Source: Flavobacterium sp. KACC 22763 (GTDB lineage Bacteria > Bacteroidota > Bacteroidia > Flavobacteriales > Flavobacteriaceae). Taken from it: a DNA stretch of 64,000 nt. Below, in pieces: positions 52,192 to 60,108 of this stretch (the stretch's first letter is position 1; the number at the start of each line of letters is the position of its first letter). Below the pieces are notes generated by a model. It had not been told where the DNA came from and searched no databases. It worked only from the letters and a program-made list of their open reading frames with translations. The stretch lies in NCBI RefSeq assembly GCF_028736155.1, contig NZ_CP117879.1, forward strand, positions 3,844,001 through 3,908,000, written 5' to 3'. A program made the position numbers and the translations under genes.

Positions 52192-54051
52192 TTGGCATCT
52201 GAGATACACAAATTAAAAGGTGATATTGAAAATTCATTTCCTAATGATTGGCTTAGTGCCTATTTAGGTGAAGATGATAAAATCATCAACAGAAAGGCTT
52301 TTAAAAAACTTTTTTCCAATACTTTAAAAAAGGTTGTGGATTCATTTTTCTTGTCACTTCTAAGGGGTGAGTATATAATTAATACAGGAAAAAAAATCAA
52401 AGAATTAAAAGATTTATCTGACTTTATAAATGATCAATTTTCTTTTCTTCTAGAGAATGAAGAATCGCAAGAAATGGTTATCAAACATGTTAAAGTTGGC
52501 TTTACAGATGTTATAAAAGTTTATTCAAATTTATACGTAAACTTTATAAAGTTAATTGAACTTCAAAATAAAAATCCAAATCTAGACATTCTTTTTGATG
52601 TCGATTATGACACGAGGTCATATTATGAAAAAATAAATGAAACCAACAAAGATTCTATAAGACTTTTTGATTTAACTATCTTTTTATTCAAACTTGATCA
52701 TTTTTTTAATGACACGGATATTGTCTACAAAAACTTACTCCAATTAGAAAGAAACATAAATGATTTTTCCGCAATAAGATATACTGTTCTAATAAAAGAC
52801 AAAATACATTTTTTAAAATTTAAATGGGAAGTAAGACAAAAAAGCTATAATAAAAATTCAATTAAGGCATATATTGTAAATAACGAATTGTTCATAACTA
52901 CTGATGTAATAAATTTCCATTCAGGAAGTGAAAAAATAAAAGAGTGGAAAAAATATATTGAATCTTACTACGAATTAGACAATTGGAAGAATAACTTAAG
53001 AAGTCAGGTCAATTTATTTAAGCATAAAAAATTTGATGTTTTATGTATTTTACAATTATTGCAGTTGTTAAAATTCTATAAAGATGTAGATTCTAATATT
53101 TATAACTTATCAGAAGTAGTTAATGAATTTCATCGTCGATTTATCAAAAATGAGCATACAGAGCAAAGATATATTTACAACAAAATATATCTTTATGCAC
53201 TTAACAATCAATTCTCTTTATTGTTAATGCAAAATTCAATAACAGATTTAAAAATCAATGAACTTAGAGAAGAAATTGAAAAAATTCAAAGCAAATGCAA
53301 TATTGACAACTTTTTTATTGACTTTAAGTACATTAGTTACAAATTAGATCAATTAAATAAAAAATTTGAAAAAAGAGAAGAATTCGAAGATTTTGCAAAA
53401 GAAAAAACAGAACTTGACAACCTTGAGACAGCTATAAAATCTTACAAGCATAAATTAGGATGGTCAAAAAACAATCATAATTTACTTTATCAACTTCCTT
53501 ACAAAGAAAGCTTAGTAGAATCAAGTATAAATGATTTATCAATATATTATGCATCTTCAATCGTCTTACCTCTTTCCTTAGAAGAAAGTGAAAATAATTT
53601 TCAAATCATTAGTGACAAGTACAAAAGATTAAACCAATTGGTATTGTCAGTCTCTTCATTAGGTAAAGAATTTGATACTATTAAAGATATAAAATCCAAT
53701 GAAATAAAAACTCTTGAAATTATTGGTATATTTACTGCTATTACAGCATTTATTTTAGCAAGTATTCCATCTTTTACGTTTGTTAAAGATTTTAATCAAG
53801 CATTACTTTTTACAGGTATTATTGGTTGCTCATTATTTTTAATGGTCTCTTTAATATTTTTATTTACTCGGGGCTTTAAAAAAGCAAATACTTGGATCGT
53901 ATTATTTTCTGCAATTATTTTGCTAATTATTAGTATGAAGACTTTGGAAAACGTAATAGAGAAAGAAAACATCAAGGAAAAATCTAAAGACCACAAAAAT
54001 AATATTGATAAAAATAATAAGCAAGAATTAAAAAAACCAACTCCACACTAG
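52192..54051 (+). CDS. 619-residue protein with three C-terminal membrane helices, Panacea partner
   Basis: Starts with TTG directly after the Panacea gene, with no better ATG nearby in frame. Residues 1-500 are predicted soluble and helical with coiled-coil segments (for example NELREEIEKIQSK and EREEFEDFAKEKTELDNLE). Three membrane helices follow (about 506-527, 536-559 and 566-584), then a Lys/Asn-rich tail. No catalytic motif was recognised. It could be a membrane-targeting toxin, an effector or a sensor. Low G+C and a tight link to the Panacea gene point to one imported unit. Confidence 0.75.
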   Translation: MASEIHKLKGDIENSFPNDWLSAYLGEDDKIINRKAFKKLFSNTLKKVVDSFFLSLLRGEYIINTGKKIKELKDLSDFINDQFSFLLENEESQEMVIKHVKVGFTDVIKVYSNLYVNFIKLIELQNKNPNLDILFDVDYDTRSYYEKINETNKDSIRLFDLTIFLFKLDHFFNDTDIVYKNLLQLERNINDFSAIRYTVLIKDKIHFLKFKWEVRQKSYNKNSIKAYIVNNELFITTDVINFHSGSEKIKEWKKYIESYYELDNWKNNLRSQVNLFKHKKFDVLCILQLLQLLKFYKDVDSNIYNLSEVVNEFHRRFIKNEHTEQRYIYNKIYLYALNNQFSLLLMQNSITDLKINELREEIEKIQSKCNIDNFFIDFKYISYKLDQLNKKFEKREEFEDFAKEKTELDNLETAIKSYKHKLGWSKNNHNLLYQLPYKESLVESSINDLSIYYASSIVLPLSLEESENNFQIISDKYKRLNQLVLSVSSLGKEFDTIKDIKSNEIKTLEIIGIFTAITAFILASIPSFTFVKDFNQALLFTGIIGCSLFLMVSLIFLFTRGFKKANTWIVLFSAIILLIISMKTLENVIEKENIKEKSKDHKNNIDKNNKQELKKPTPH

Positions 54052-54064
54052 GAGTTGGTTTTTT
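54031..54064. terminator. Bidirectional terminator at the cassette end
   Basis: AAAAAACCAACTCC (54031-54044) pairs exactly with GGAGTTGGTTTTTT (54051-54064). It ends the 619-residue gene and the convergent DUF3871 gene. Confidence 0.9.
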
Positions 54065-54065
54065 C

Positions 54066-55121
54066 TCAATTCAAAAACCAATGATAATCTCCATTACCAA
54101 TTAGTGCTTTTTGAATACCCTGAGTAAAATCAAAAGCATTCACATTTCTATCAAGAAAGGTATCAATATAACTGCCTTTGTTTGCTTGTGTAAAGAGATT
54201 ATATACATTCCATAAGTTTATATCTCCTTGCTGATTTCTACTAAAACTTTCATCTTCATAATAATCTTTTACAATAGTATTAATATGACTATCCGTGAAG
54301 TTTAAATTTGGAATTAAAGACTTTGCTGTTTTTGGTAAATGTTGATATAATCTTGTTCTCCCTATTAATTGAGCGAATTGATTTTCTGTCAAAGACTGTT
54401 GTGATAACTCTTTCATCCCTAACAAATGTTTTTCAGCATTGTAATTTTGTATAACAGATAAAACCTTGCTTTGCAGTTCCTGGCATGAATAAACTTTCAT
54501 GTCATCCACAAATCCATCACTCCAAACGCACAAATTACAACAAACTTTATTTTGAAATCCAATGAAAAACTTGAATTTTTCAAATGTCTTTTTGCTGTAT
54601 AAATTCTCCAAATTATAGCTTCTTACTCCACCGATAGTAAGAGCAATTTCATTACCATTGATAGTTTCTAGAATACTAGGAACTCTAATAATGAAAGCCA
54701 TTCTTTCAAAATACTGAGTTCTCTCATGTTCCAATAAATCATTAACATTTTTATGAATGGCTCCTGGTGTTCTACCTTTAATTTGATGGCTTACTCTAAT
54801 TTCTGTTTTGTCAAAATTGGTGTTTGGAAACACTTTTGAAAGCGATTCCTGAGCAATCTCTATAAATTCCTGATGAGCAATTGTTCTTTCATTATCTTTT
54901 GAAAATACAGGTATAACGCAGTTGTTCTTCAACTGATCTAGGTTAATTTCTGTAGTATTGGCTTCAATAAAAGGTTTATTTGGAAATTGTGTCACAATTG
55001 GTATAATATGTCTTTCAGATTGAACATTGCCAGGAAACGTAACCCCATTATGCTTTACAGGTATTAATCTATATGGTTCTTGATTGTTGTTTTGCTCAAT
55101 TGTTGTAATTAGCGCTTCCAT
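54066..55121 (-). CDS. DUF3871-like protein (island backbone)
   Basis: A 351-residue cytoplasmic protein with central TIGGVRSYNLENLYSKK and a cluster VCCNLCVWSDGF with three cysteines. I recall this family as DUF3871, found in Bacteroidota mobile elements; I am not sure. It overlaps the preceding ATPase gene by 26 bp. It is the last gene of the backbone operon before the terminator. Function unknown. Confidence 0.65.
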   Translation of the reverse strand: MEALITTIEQNNNQEPYRLIPVKHNGVTFPGNVQSERHIIPIVTQFPNKPFIEANTTEINLDQLKNNCVIPVFSKDNERTIAHQEFIEIAQESLSKVFPNTNFDKTEIRVSHQIKGRTPGAIHKNVNDLLEHERTQYFERMAFIIRVPSILETINGNEIALTIGGVRSYNLENLYSKKTFEKFKFFIGFQNKVCCNLCVWSDGFVDDMKVYSCQELQSKVLSVIQNYNAEKHLLGMKELSQQSLTENQFAQLIGRTRLYQHLPKTAKSLIPNLNFTDSHINTIVKDYYEDESFSRNQQGDINLWNVYNLFTQANKGSYIDTFLDRNVNAFDFTQGIQKALIGNGDYHWFLN

Positions 55122-55965
55122 TAGTACTAAATGTTTTAGGGTTTAACAATAGTTCATTTGAGTTAATAGTATCTTTTTGAAGTTTAAAATCATACTCCAA
55201 TAATTCTCTCCAATTGCTATATTGATTGTAAAGAACTTTTAATTCCTCAACTGTTCTAGTTGTTTTAATTCTTTCTCTAGCATCTTGTAAATTAGTTCCA
55301 CTATTACACCAATCCAATATCTTTTTACCTGTATTAGAATTTATTATAAACTCAGGTTTTCCCATAAACAAACCAGTCCTGTCTTTACTTGAGATAGCAA
55401 AATGCTTTATGTCGATTTCAAAAACTAAGGTAAATTCATAATCTAAATCATTTCTTTGAATGGCTTTTAATCCAACTTTTTCAGGAATAAACTTCCCGTC
55501 TTTTTGATTTAAGACGTAATCCTGTTTTGTTCTCATAGTTGCAATAATGTGAGCATCTATTTGTAGAATTTTATCAATGAAAGCATTTTGTCTTGGTGTA
55601 ACTTTTGCCCAATTAGTAAATGAGTTCCCTGCTAATGAGCTATGATAATCCAATAACTCTTCCCATGACTGAGAAATAGAATCAATAATTATGGCTTCCA
55701 TACCTGCCTTTTCGCACACTTCAATTGCTTTAATGTAATTTTCTGGTGTAAATGGTGGTTTTAATGAGAGCACATTATATTGCCCTAAATGAGCATATAA
55801 ATCTGCGCTTCCATTTTCGCTATCAATAACAGCGACTTTACTAAAATCTCCATTAGTTAAACCTTGCGCTAATAATAAACTAGAATATGTCTTGCCTGAT
55901 CCGCTACTACCTTGAACAGCCATTTTTATTTTAGCTTTTTTTCTTTCTGATTTTCTTAATTGCAT
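55096..55965 (-). CDS. Phage-type AAA ATPase (Sak4-like RecA-fold)
   Basis: A 289-residue ATPase. Walker A is QGSSGSGKTYSS (18-29) and Walker B lies in MEAIIIDSISQSW (about 95-107). The RecA-like core with RTKQDYVLNQKDGKFIPEKVGLKA and a C-terminal IKTTRTVEELKVLYNQY is typical of phage AAA family nucleotide-binding proteins such as Sak4. These anneal or load DNA in phage recombination. Here it probably supports element replication or recombination. Confidence 0.8.
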   Translation of the reverse strand: MQLRKSERKKAKIKMAVQGSSGSGKTYSSLLLAQGLTNGDFSKVAVIDSENGSADLYAHLGQYNVLSLKPPFTPENYIKAIEVCEKAGMEAIIIDSISQSWEELLDYHSSLAGNSFTNWAKVTPRQNAFIDKILQIDAHIIATMRTKQDYVLNQKDGKFIPEKVGLKAIQRNDLDYEFTLVFEIDIKHFAISSKDRTGLFMGKPEFIINSNTGKKILDWCNSGTNLQDARERIKTTRTVEELKVLYNQYSNWRELLEYDFKLQKDTINSNELLLNPKTFSTNGSANYNN

Positions 55966-56024
55966 AATATTAATATTTAATTTATTTAATATTTTTCTGA
56001 ACGCTTAAATTTTTAAATAAAAAA

Positions 56025-56051
56025 AGGCTAACCTCAAAAAGAGGTTAGCCT
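56025..56051 (-). terminator. Terminator downstream of the KilAC-like gene
   Basis: AGGCTAACCTC (56025-56035) pairs exactly with 56041-56051, with A/T tracts on both sides. It separates integrase/KilAC from the ATPase operon. Confidence 0.85.
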
Positions 56052-56071
56052 AAAAAAAGGATTGTAGACAG

Positions 56072-56347
56072 TTACAAAAAATATTTTTTAATATGGTTTA
56101 TACCATAAGTCGATATTAAAGGAGTTTCATATCTGTTATCCGCAACTTTAAAAAAGACAGCATTCCTCCAATTATCTAATGGCTCATTATACTCATTAAG
56201 GACATTCTTTTCTCTCAATAACTTAAAAAGATTCTTTTGACCTAAACCTTTACAATTAATAATTTTAGCAGCCTCACTAAAAGTGTAAAATTTCATTTCT
56301 CCAACTATATCATCTAAATTGGAACTAAGCTTACTAAAATCCATCAT
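56072..56347 (-). CDS. KilAC-type antirepressor-like protein
   Basis: A 91-residue protein with a KilAC-like domain: MKFYTFSEAAKIINCKGLGQ, then LFKLLREKNVLNEYNEP and later RYETPLISTYG. The domain is found in phage antirepressors. Its start overlaps the integrase stop by 4 bp, so they are coupled. A role in releasing or controlling element excision is plausible. Only the KilAC part is present; no N-terminal Bro/Ant domain. Confidence 0.75.
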   Translation of the reverse strand: MMDFSKLSSNLDDIVGEMKFYTFSEAAKIINCKGLGQKNLFKLLREKNVLNEYNEPLDNWRNAVFFKVADNRYETPLISTYGINHIKKYFL

Positions 56348-57555
56348 AAATTCAATAATTTTTCATTTTCATTATCCAGCGTTTCATTTTCAAATTCCTT
56401 TAAATAAGCTTGTGTAATTTCTACATTAGAATGTCCCATTGACTGAGAAATAATATCCGATGATACCCCCAGAAATTTCATGTTTGTAGCGTAAGAATGA
56501 CGAATTACATAACTTGTTAAATTACTTTCAACACCAGCAATTTTTGCTAACTCCTTAAGATCTTTATTAAACTTCTTCAACGTTTTTGCCTTTCTATTTT
56601 CCAATTGTGTTGGTGTCATGTTTGAATTGACAATTATAGGAAAAACATAATTTGAATTATATTGCAAATCTTTATAGTAGATCAACACTTTTTTTACTGG
56701 CTCGAGTATTTTTATCACAAATTGCTTATTTGTCTTACTCCTAGTATAATAAATATTTTCTCCTAGGATATTTGACCATTTCAATTTCATTATATCTATA
56801 AAATTCATGCCTCTGCAATAATATGAAAACACGAAATAATTAAATGAATTCTGCAAATACGGATATTCTAACATATTTACATTCAAAATCTTTTTTACTT
56901 CATCTCTTGTCAATGCTCTTTTTGTTACCTTGCCTTTTAATTTAGAGATCTTATATTTCTTAAAAGGATAAAACTCTTCACTAGCAACTCCTCTATTAAG
57001 TGCATCATTGTATAATGCTCTTAATTGACGCATTTTAACTGCTATTCCACCATCATTATTATTATTTGATCTTAAATAAACTTCATATTTTTCTAAAAAG
57101 GTCACTGTAATATCATTAAATCTTAAATGCGGATTTTTTGAAAATTTTAATACTGAATTTTTAGTGTCTTTATAAACTCTCGCATTTCCAGTTTTCCCAG
57201 ATTTAATTTCATCTTTAATAACCTCATCAAAGAATTCAAAAACAAGAACATACTCTTTTGTTTTACCTATAAATTTATTTTCAAAATCAATTAATGAAAA
57301 ATTTATTTTATTAGCTTCAAAGTCATCTATAATTGACAAAGCTTTTAAAACTTGTTCCGATAGAATTAAATTCCTTTTTTTATGTAGCTTATGCTTTTTA
57401 TTAAAACGTTCATTTTCAAACTCATCAACTTTAGTTCTAAACCCCAAACCTATTTCTTTCTTCTTCCTATCTTTTGTTATTCTTAATGCTACAGAAAGAA
57501 GACCTTCAGCATTAGGCTTATTTTGCAATACAATTTTTACGCTTGTACTTTTCAT
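56344..57555 (-). CDS. Tyrosine recombinase integrase
   Basis: I start at the ATG at 57555 (403 residues); a TTG two codons upstream is possible. An N-terminal SAM-like arm-binding region and core-binding domain lead to the catalytic domain. Catalytic residues are Arg248 in YCRGMNFID, the motif box YVIRHSYATN (His of HxxR replaced by Tyr, which I recall from related Bacteroidota integrases), His375 in MGHSNVEI, and nucleophile Tyr384 in TQAYLKEF. It should move this island in and out of the tRNA-CAT gene. Coupled to the KilAC-like gene. Confidence 0.92.
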   Translation of the reverse strand: MKSTSVKIVLQNKPNAEGLLSVALRITKDRKKKEIGLGFRTKVDEFENERFNKKHKLHKKRNLILSEQVLKALSIIDDFEANKINFSLIDFENKFIGKTKEYVLVFEFFDEVIKDEIKSGKTGNARVYKDTKNSVLKFSKNPHLRFNDITVTFLEKYEVYLRSNNNNDGGIAVKMRQLRALYNDALNRGVASEEFYPFKKYKISKLKGKVTKRALTRDEVKKILNVNMLEYPYLQNSFNYFVFSYYCRGMNFIDIMKLKWSNILGENIYYTRSKTNKQFVIKILEPVKKVLIYYKDLQYNSNYVFPIIVNSNMTPTQLENRKAKTLKKFNKDLKELAKIAGVESNLTSYVIRHSYATNMKFLGVSSDIISQSMGHSNVEITQAYLKEFENETLDNENEKLLNL

Positions 57556-57603
57556 AATCAATATTTTTAAATAGCAAATTACCCCTGAATAGGGGCAGTT
57601 TTT

Positions 57604-57631
57604 ACATGTTTTGCAGGAATTACATCCTTAC
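57604..57631 (-). repeat. 28-bp island motif, integrase-promoter copy
   Basis: Its reverse complement matches 45658-45685 in 25 of 28 positions. It lies about 50-75 bp upstream of the integrase start, so it may bind the recombinase, an Xis or the regulator and control integration. Confidence 0.75.
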
Positions 57632-57634
57632 ATA

Positions 57635-58939
57635 TTACAATCTTTTATATTTACCTTGCTCGACTTTTTTTATGGCTTTCTTTTTTTGCCATTGTTTTAA
57701 TTTATCGTCAATAGTTCTTTGGGGAATATTAAGTTCTTCACCCACTTTGATTGCTTCTTTTCTTGTAAAACTCGGATTTAATGAAAACAATAGTTCTTCA
57801 TCCTGGTCTGATAAACCACCATCATTTAATGAATTATGATTTATAATTGCATGTTTCAAAACAACTTTAATTATTTTTAAAGCTGTAATAAAATCTCTGT
57901 TAGAGCATACTAATTCAGACTTCTCGGATATTTCTTCTACATTTCTTAAGACTGTTAAAATCATACACAATCTAAACATAATTAAACCATGCCTATGTAA
58001 ACTTGAAATTACATCATGACTATGATTTTCTAAAATGTCTTTATGAATAAACATAAAATCTTTAAGAAATCTTTTATATTGATTATCTGTCAGTTTAAAT
58101 AATAATTCATCTTTTAATTGAAACATTTTACCGTAGAGATCATACACCACGTTTCCTGATTTTTCAAAAATTTCTTTGTAATTGTGTGTTTGAGGTGCAA
58201 AGACATTTTTAAAACCAGAAACTTCATCAAACGAATACATTAAAAATCTACTAAAAAGCCCATTCCCTTTTGATTTGATTAGTGGTTGTAACTGATCTGG
58301 CGTACCACTTACAATCATTGACATTTTAGGCTCATCAATTTCAATATACCTACTATCCAATTGCCTGCTCAATGATATACTCTCATGATGAAATGCCTTA
58401 CGTAGTAAATCACTATAATTTGACCAATCATTTTTAAGCATATTTGACAAAGTATCTGCTTCAGATTCGATAATTAAAACTCCATTTTTTGAAACATTCA
58501 AATAGGAATACATTTCTGAAGTACTAATATTTGCAGGAATTATTTTTAATTCAAGTTGTGGACATTCCACAAAATCCTTGTCTTTATCTTTTTTCTTTTT
58601 AGCCTGACAAATTGAATTTTGAAGTTTACTATCTTCTAATATTTTAGAATGAATTCTTTGGACTAATATTTTGGAAAAATTCATTACTCCTTTGCCAGAT
58701 GCAGGAGGAGCAATAATTAGAACAAATAAGTTAGGATAAACTTTATCTCCATCATAAATACCATATACATTCGGAATACTACAGCTTAGTACACCAAGTG
58801 ATGAAAGCAATACAATATCTCTTTCTCTCCCTGAAAATATATCAGTAACATTTTTTAATACTCTTGGTAAATTTTTATATACCAGTTCTGGAATGTATTC
58901 GTTTTTAAGAATAACAAGTTTTTTATTATCTGTTTCCAT
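57635..58939 (-). CDS. DUF3987-like primase-helicase-type ATPase
   Basis: A 434-residue protein with Walker A APPASGKG (77-84) and a region with later Walker B-like IIESEADTLS. The family I know as DUF3987 occurs in phage and mobile elements next to primases. The C-terminal segment (about 380-434, LNPSFTRKEAIKVGEELNIPQRTIDDKLKQW) is a winged-helix-like DNA-binding end. It is the likely replication protein of the island. It lies 1 bp after the Xis-like gene. Confidence 0.75.
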   Translation of the reverse strand: METDNKKLVILKNEYIPELVYKNLPRVLKNVTDIFSGRERDIVLLSSLGVLSCSIPNVYGIYDGDKVYPNLFVLIIAPPASGKGVMNFSKILVQRIHSKILEDSKLQNSICQAKKKKDKDKDFVECPQLELKIIPANISTSEMYSYLNVSKNGVLIIESEADTLSNMLKNDWSNYSDLLRKAFHHESISLSRQLDSRYIEIDEPKMSMIVSGTPDQLQPLIKSKGNGLFSRFLMYSFDEVSGFKNVFAPQTHNYKEIFEKSGNVVYDLYGKMFQLKDELLFKLTDNQYKRFLKDFMFIHKDILENHSHDVISSLHRHGLIMFRLCMILTVLRNVEEISEKSELVCSNRDFITALKIIKVVLKHAIINHNSLNDGGLSDQDEELLFSLNPSFTRKEAIKVGEELNIPQRTIDDKLKQWQKKKAIKKVEQGKYKRL

Positions 58940-58940
58940 T

Positions 58941-59219
58941 TCATTTAGATTTTAGATAATTGTTTAAATTTTCTTGTAAAACTCCGATGCTTTCATTTCT
59001 GTTTTGAAGCATCCAATTATCCAAATCAATACGCTGAAAATAGATTAGCTTGTTGTTTGGTTTTGAAAAACTAATTTTGTTTGATGAAGTTAATTTGTAC
59101 AAAAATGATTTTGATACATCTAAATAATTAACTGCTTCGTTAAAACTCAAGATTTCTTTTTGAGGTAATAGTACTACGCTCTGAAAATCTTCACCTTTGT
59201 TAAAAGTGATTTTTTCCAT
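58941..59219 (-). CDS. Helix-turn-helix excisionase-like protein
   Basis: A 92-residue MerR/Xis-type winged helix: EILSFNEAVNYLDVSKSFLYKLTSSNKISFSKPNNKLIYFQRIDLDNWM. In element backbones such proteins act as excisionases or regulators. It is the first gene after the right attachment region and leads into the DUF3987 gene, which starts 1 bp after its stop. An inverted repeat lies 38 bp upstream. Confidence 0.85.
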   Translation of the reverse strand: MEKITFNKGEDFQSVVLLPQKEILSFNEAVNYLDVSKSFLYKLTSSNKISFSKPNNKLIYFQRIDLDNWMLQNRNESIGVLQENLNNYLKSK

Positions 59220-59256
59220 CTTTTTCTATTTTTAATTATAAAAAACCAGAAAACTC

Positions 59257-59277
59257 AATCAACAAGATTTGTTGATT
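59257..59277 (-). promoter_or_regulatory. Putative operator upstream of the Xis-like gene
   Basis: AATCAACAA at 59257-59265 and its exact reverse complement at 59269-59277 with a 3-bp centre, 38 bp upstream of the Xis-like start. A suitable operator position. Confidence 0.4.
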
Positions 59278-59405
59278 AATGTACCAAAGAATAGGTACGA
59301 ATAAAACGTAGTGATTTTTGAATATCAGATGCAAAGTTACATCCATTTTCTAAAACTCCAAGAAAATTGGCTATTAAAAATTTATGACATGACCTGAAAA
59401 CTTAA

Positions 59406-59429
59406 AAATGTTTCAGATATGTTTCAGAC
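59406..59429 (+). repeat. 24-bp island-end repeat, right copy
   Basis: Identical to 45608-45631 and in the same orientation, with the internal ATGTTTCAGA direct units. It lies 47 bp inside the right attachment repeat. Arm-type integrase site candidate. Confidence 0.8.
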
Positions 59430-59475
59430 ATAAAATTAAAAAAGCCTCTACATTGCTGTAAAGGCTTGATTCTAA

Positions 59476-59520
59476 AAGTGGTCCCACCTGGGCTCGAACC
59501 AGGGACCACCTGATTATGAG
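59476..59520 (-). repeat. Right attachment site: 45-bp tRNA 3'-end repeat
   Basis: Exact match to 45451-45495. It covers the 3' half of the tRNA from the anticodon loop to past the discriminator, in the same orientation. This copy restores a complete tRNA. Confidence 0.9.
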
Positions 59521-59552
59521 TCAGGTGCTCTAACCAGCTGAGCTATAGGACC
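59479..59552 (-). tRNA. tRNA with anticodon CAT (Met, or Ile if lysidine-modified)
   Basis: The acceptor stem GGTCCTA (59546-59552) pairs with TGGGACC (59480-59486), one G-U pair; discriminator A at 59479. D-arm GCTCAGCTGGTTAGAGC, anticodon stem-loop CCTGA-CTCATAA-TCAGG with anticodon CAT, and T-arm with GGTTCGAGCC. CCA is not encoded. The island is inserted at its 3' half; the gene itself is intact. Met versus Ile2 cannot be decided from sequence alone. Confidence 0.93.
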
Positions 59553-59698
59553 GGTTTAGAGGATGCAATATTACTACTATTTTTCATTCACTCCAAATAT
59601 TTTAAGACATCATTTGTATTTTATTTTAAATCTTTTTTTGAATCTCAAAAACGAAATTGATTTTCAACGTCTTATTCAAAAATTAAAATGACATTTTT

Positions 59699-60103
59699 TT
59701 ATTTAATTTCTTGGCAAAGCTCGACCAAAACACCATTTGTGTTCTTCGGATGCAGAAAAACAACCAATTTATTATCAGCACCTCTCTTTGGAACTTCATT
59801 AATCAAGACAAAACCTTCACTTTTTAAACGAGCAATTTCAGCTTCGATATCATCAACATCAAAAGCAATGTGATGAATTCCTTCTCCTTTTTTCTCTAGA
59901 AACTTAGCAATCGGACTTTCAGGATTTGTTGCCACCAAAAGTTCGATTTTATTATTTCCCGTTTGAAAGAAAGAAGTCAATACGCCTTCGCTTTCTACGG
60001 CTTCCATTTTATAAGACGGAACGCCAAGCATTTTTTCGAACAAAACATTCGCGTCATCCATGTTTTTTACTGCAATCCCGATATGCTCTATTTTATTTAC
60101 CAT
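59699..60103 (-). CDS. mce: Methylmalonyl-CoA epimerase
   Basis: A 134-residue vicinal-oxygen-chelate protein. Family motifs: KIEHIGIAVKNMDDA near the N-terminus with the first metal His, GEGIHHIAFDVDDIEAE with the second, and VELCQE with the C-terminal Glu. It interconverts the 2S/2R methylmalonyl-CoA epimers in propionate catabolism. The mutase genes are not in the window. The preceding large gene on the same strand stops 5 bp before. Confidence 0.93.
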   Translation of the reverse strand: MVNKIEHIGIAVKNMDDANVLFEKMLGVPSYKMEAVESEGVLTSFFQTGNNKIELLVATNPESPIAKFLEKKGEGIHHIAFDVDDIEAEIARLKSEGFVLINEVPKRGADNKLVVFLHPKNTNGVLVELCQEIK

Positions 60104-60108
60104 TTCTC

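Larger units (their letters stand above)
59220..59698. other. 479-bp region spanning the right island boundary and the tRNA
   Basis: It contains the palindrome 59257-59277 upstream of the Xis-like gene, the 24-bp end repeat (59406-59429), the tRNA terminator (about 59441-59467), the 45-bp attachment repeat (59476-59520) and the tRNA gene (59479-59552). No protein gene is visible. Confidence 0.7.

Noticed and set aside
45451..59520. A CRISPR array inside the island
   Set aside because: The repeats found are two-copy end sequences spaced by kilobases, with no regular spacer pattern or Cas genes.
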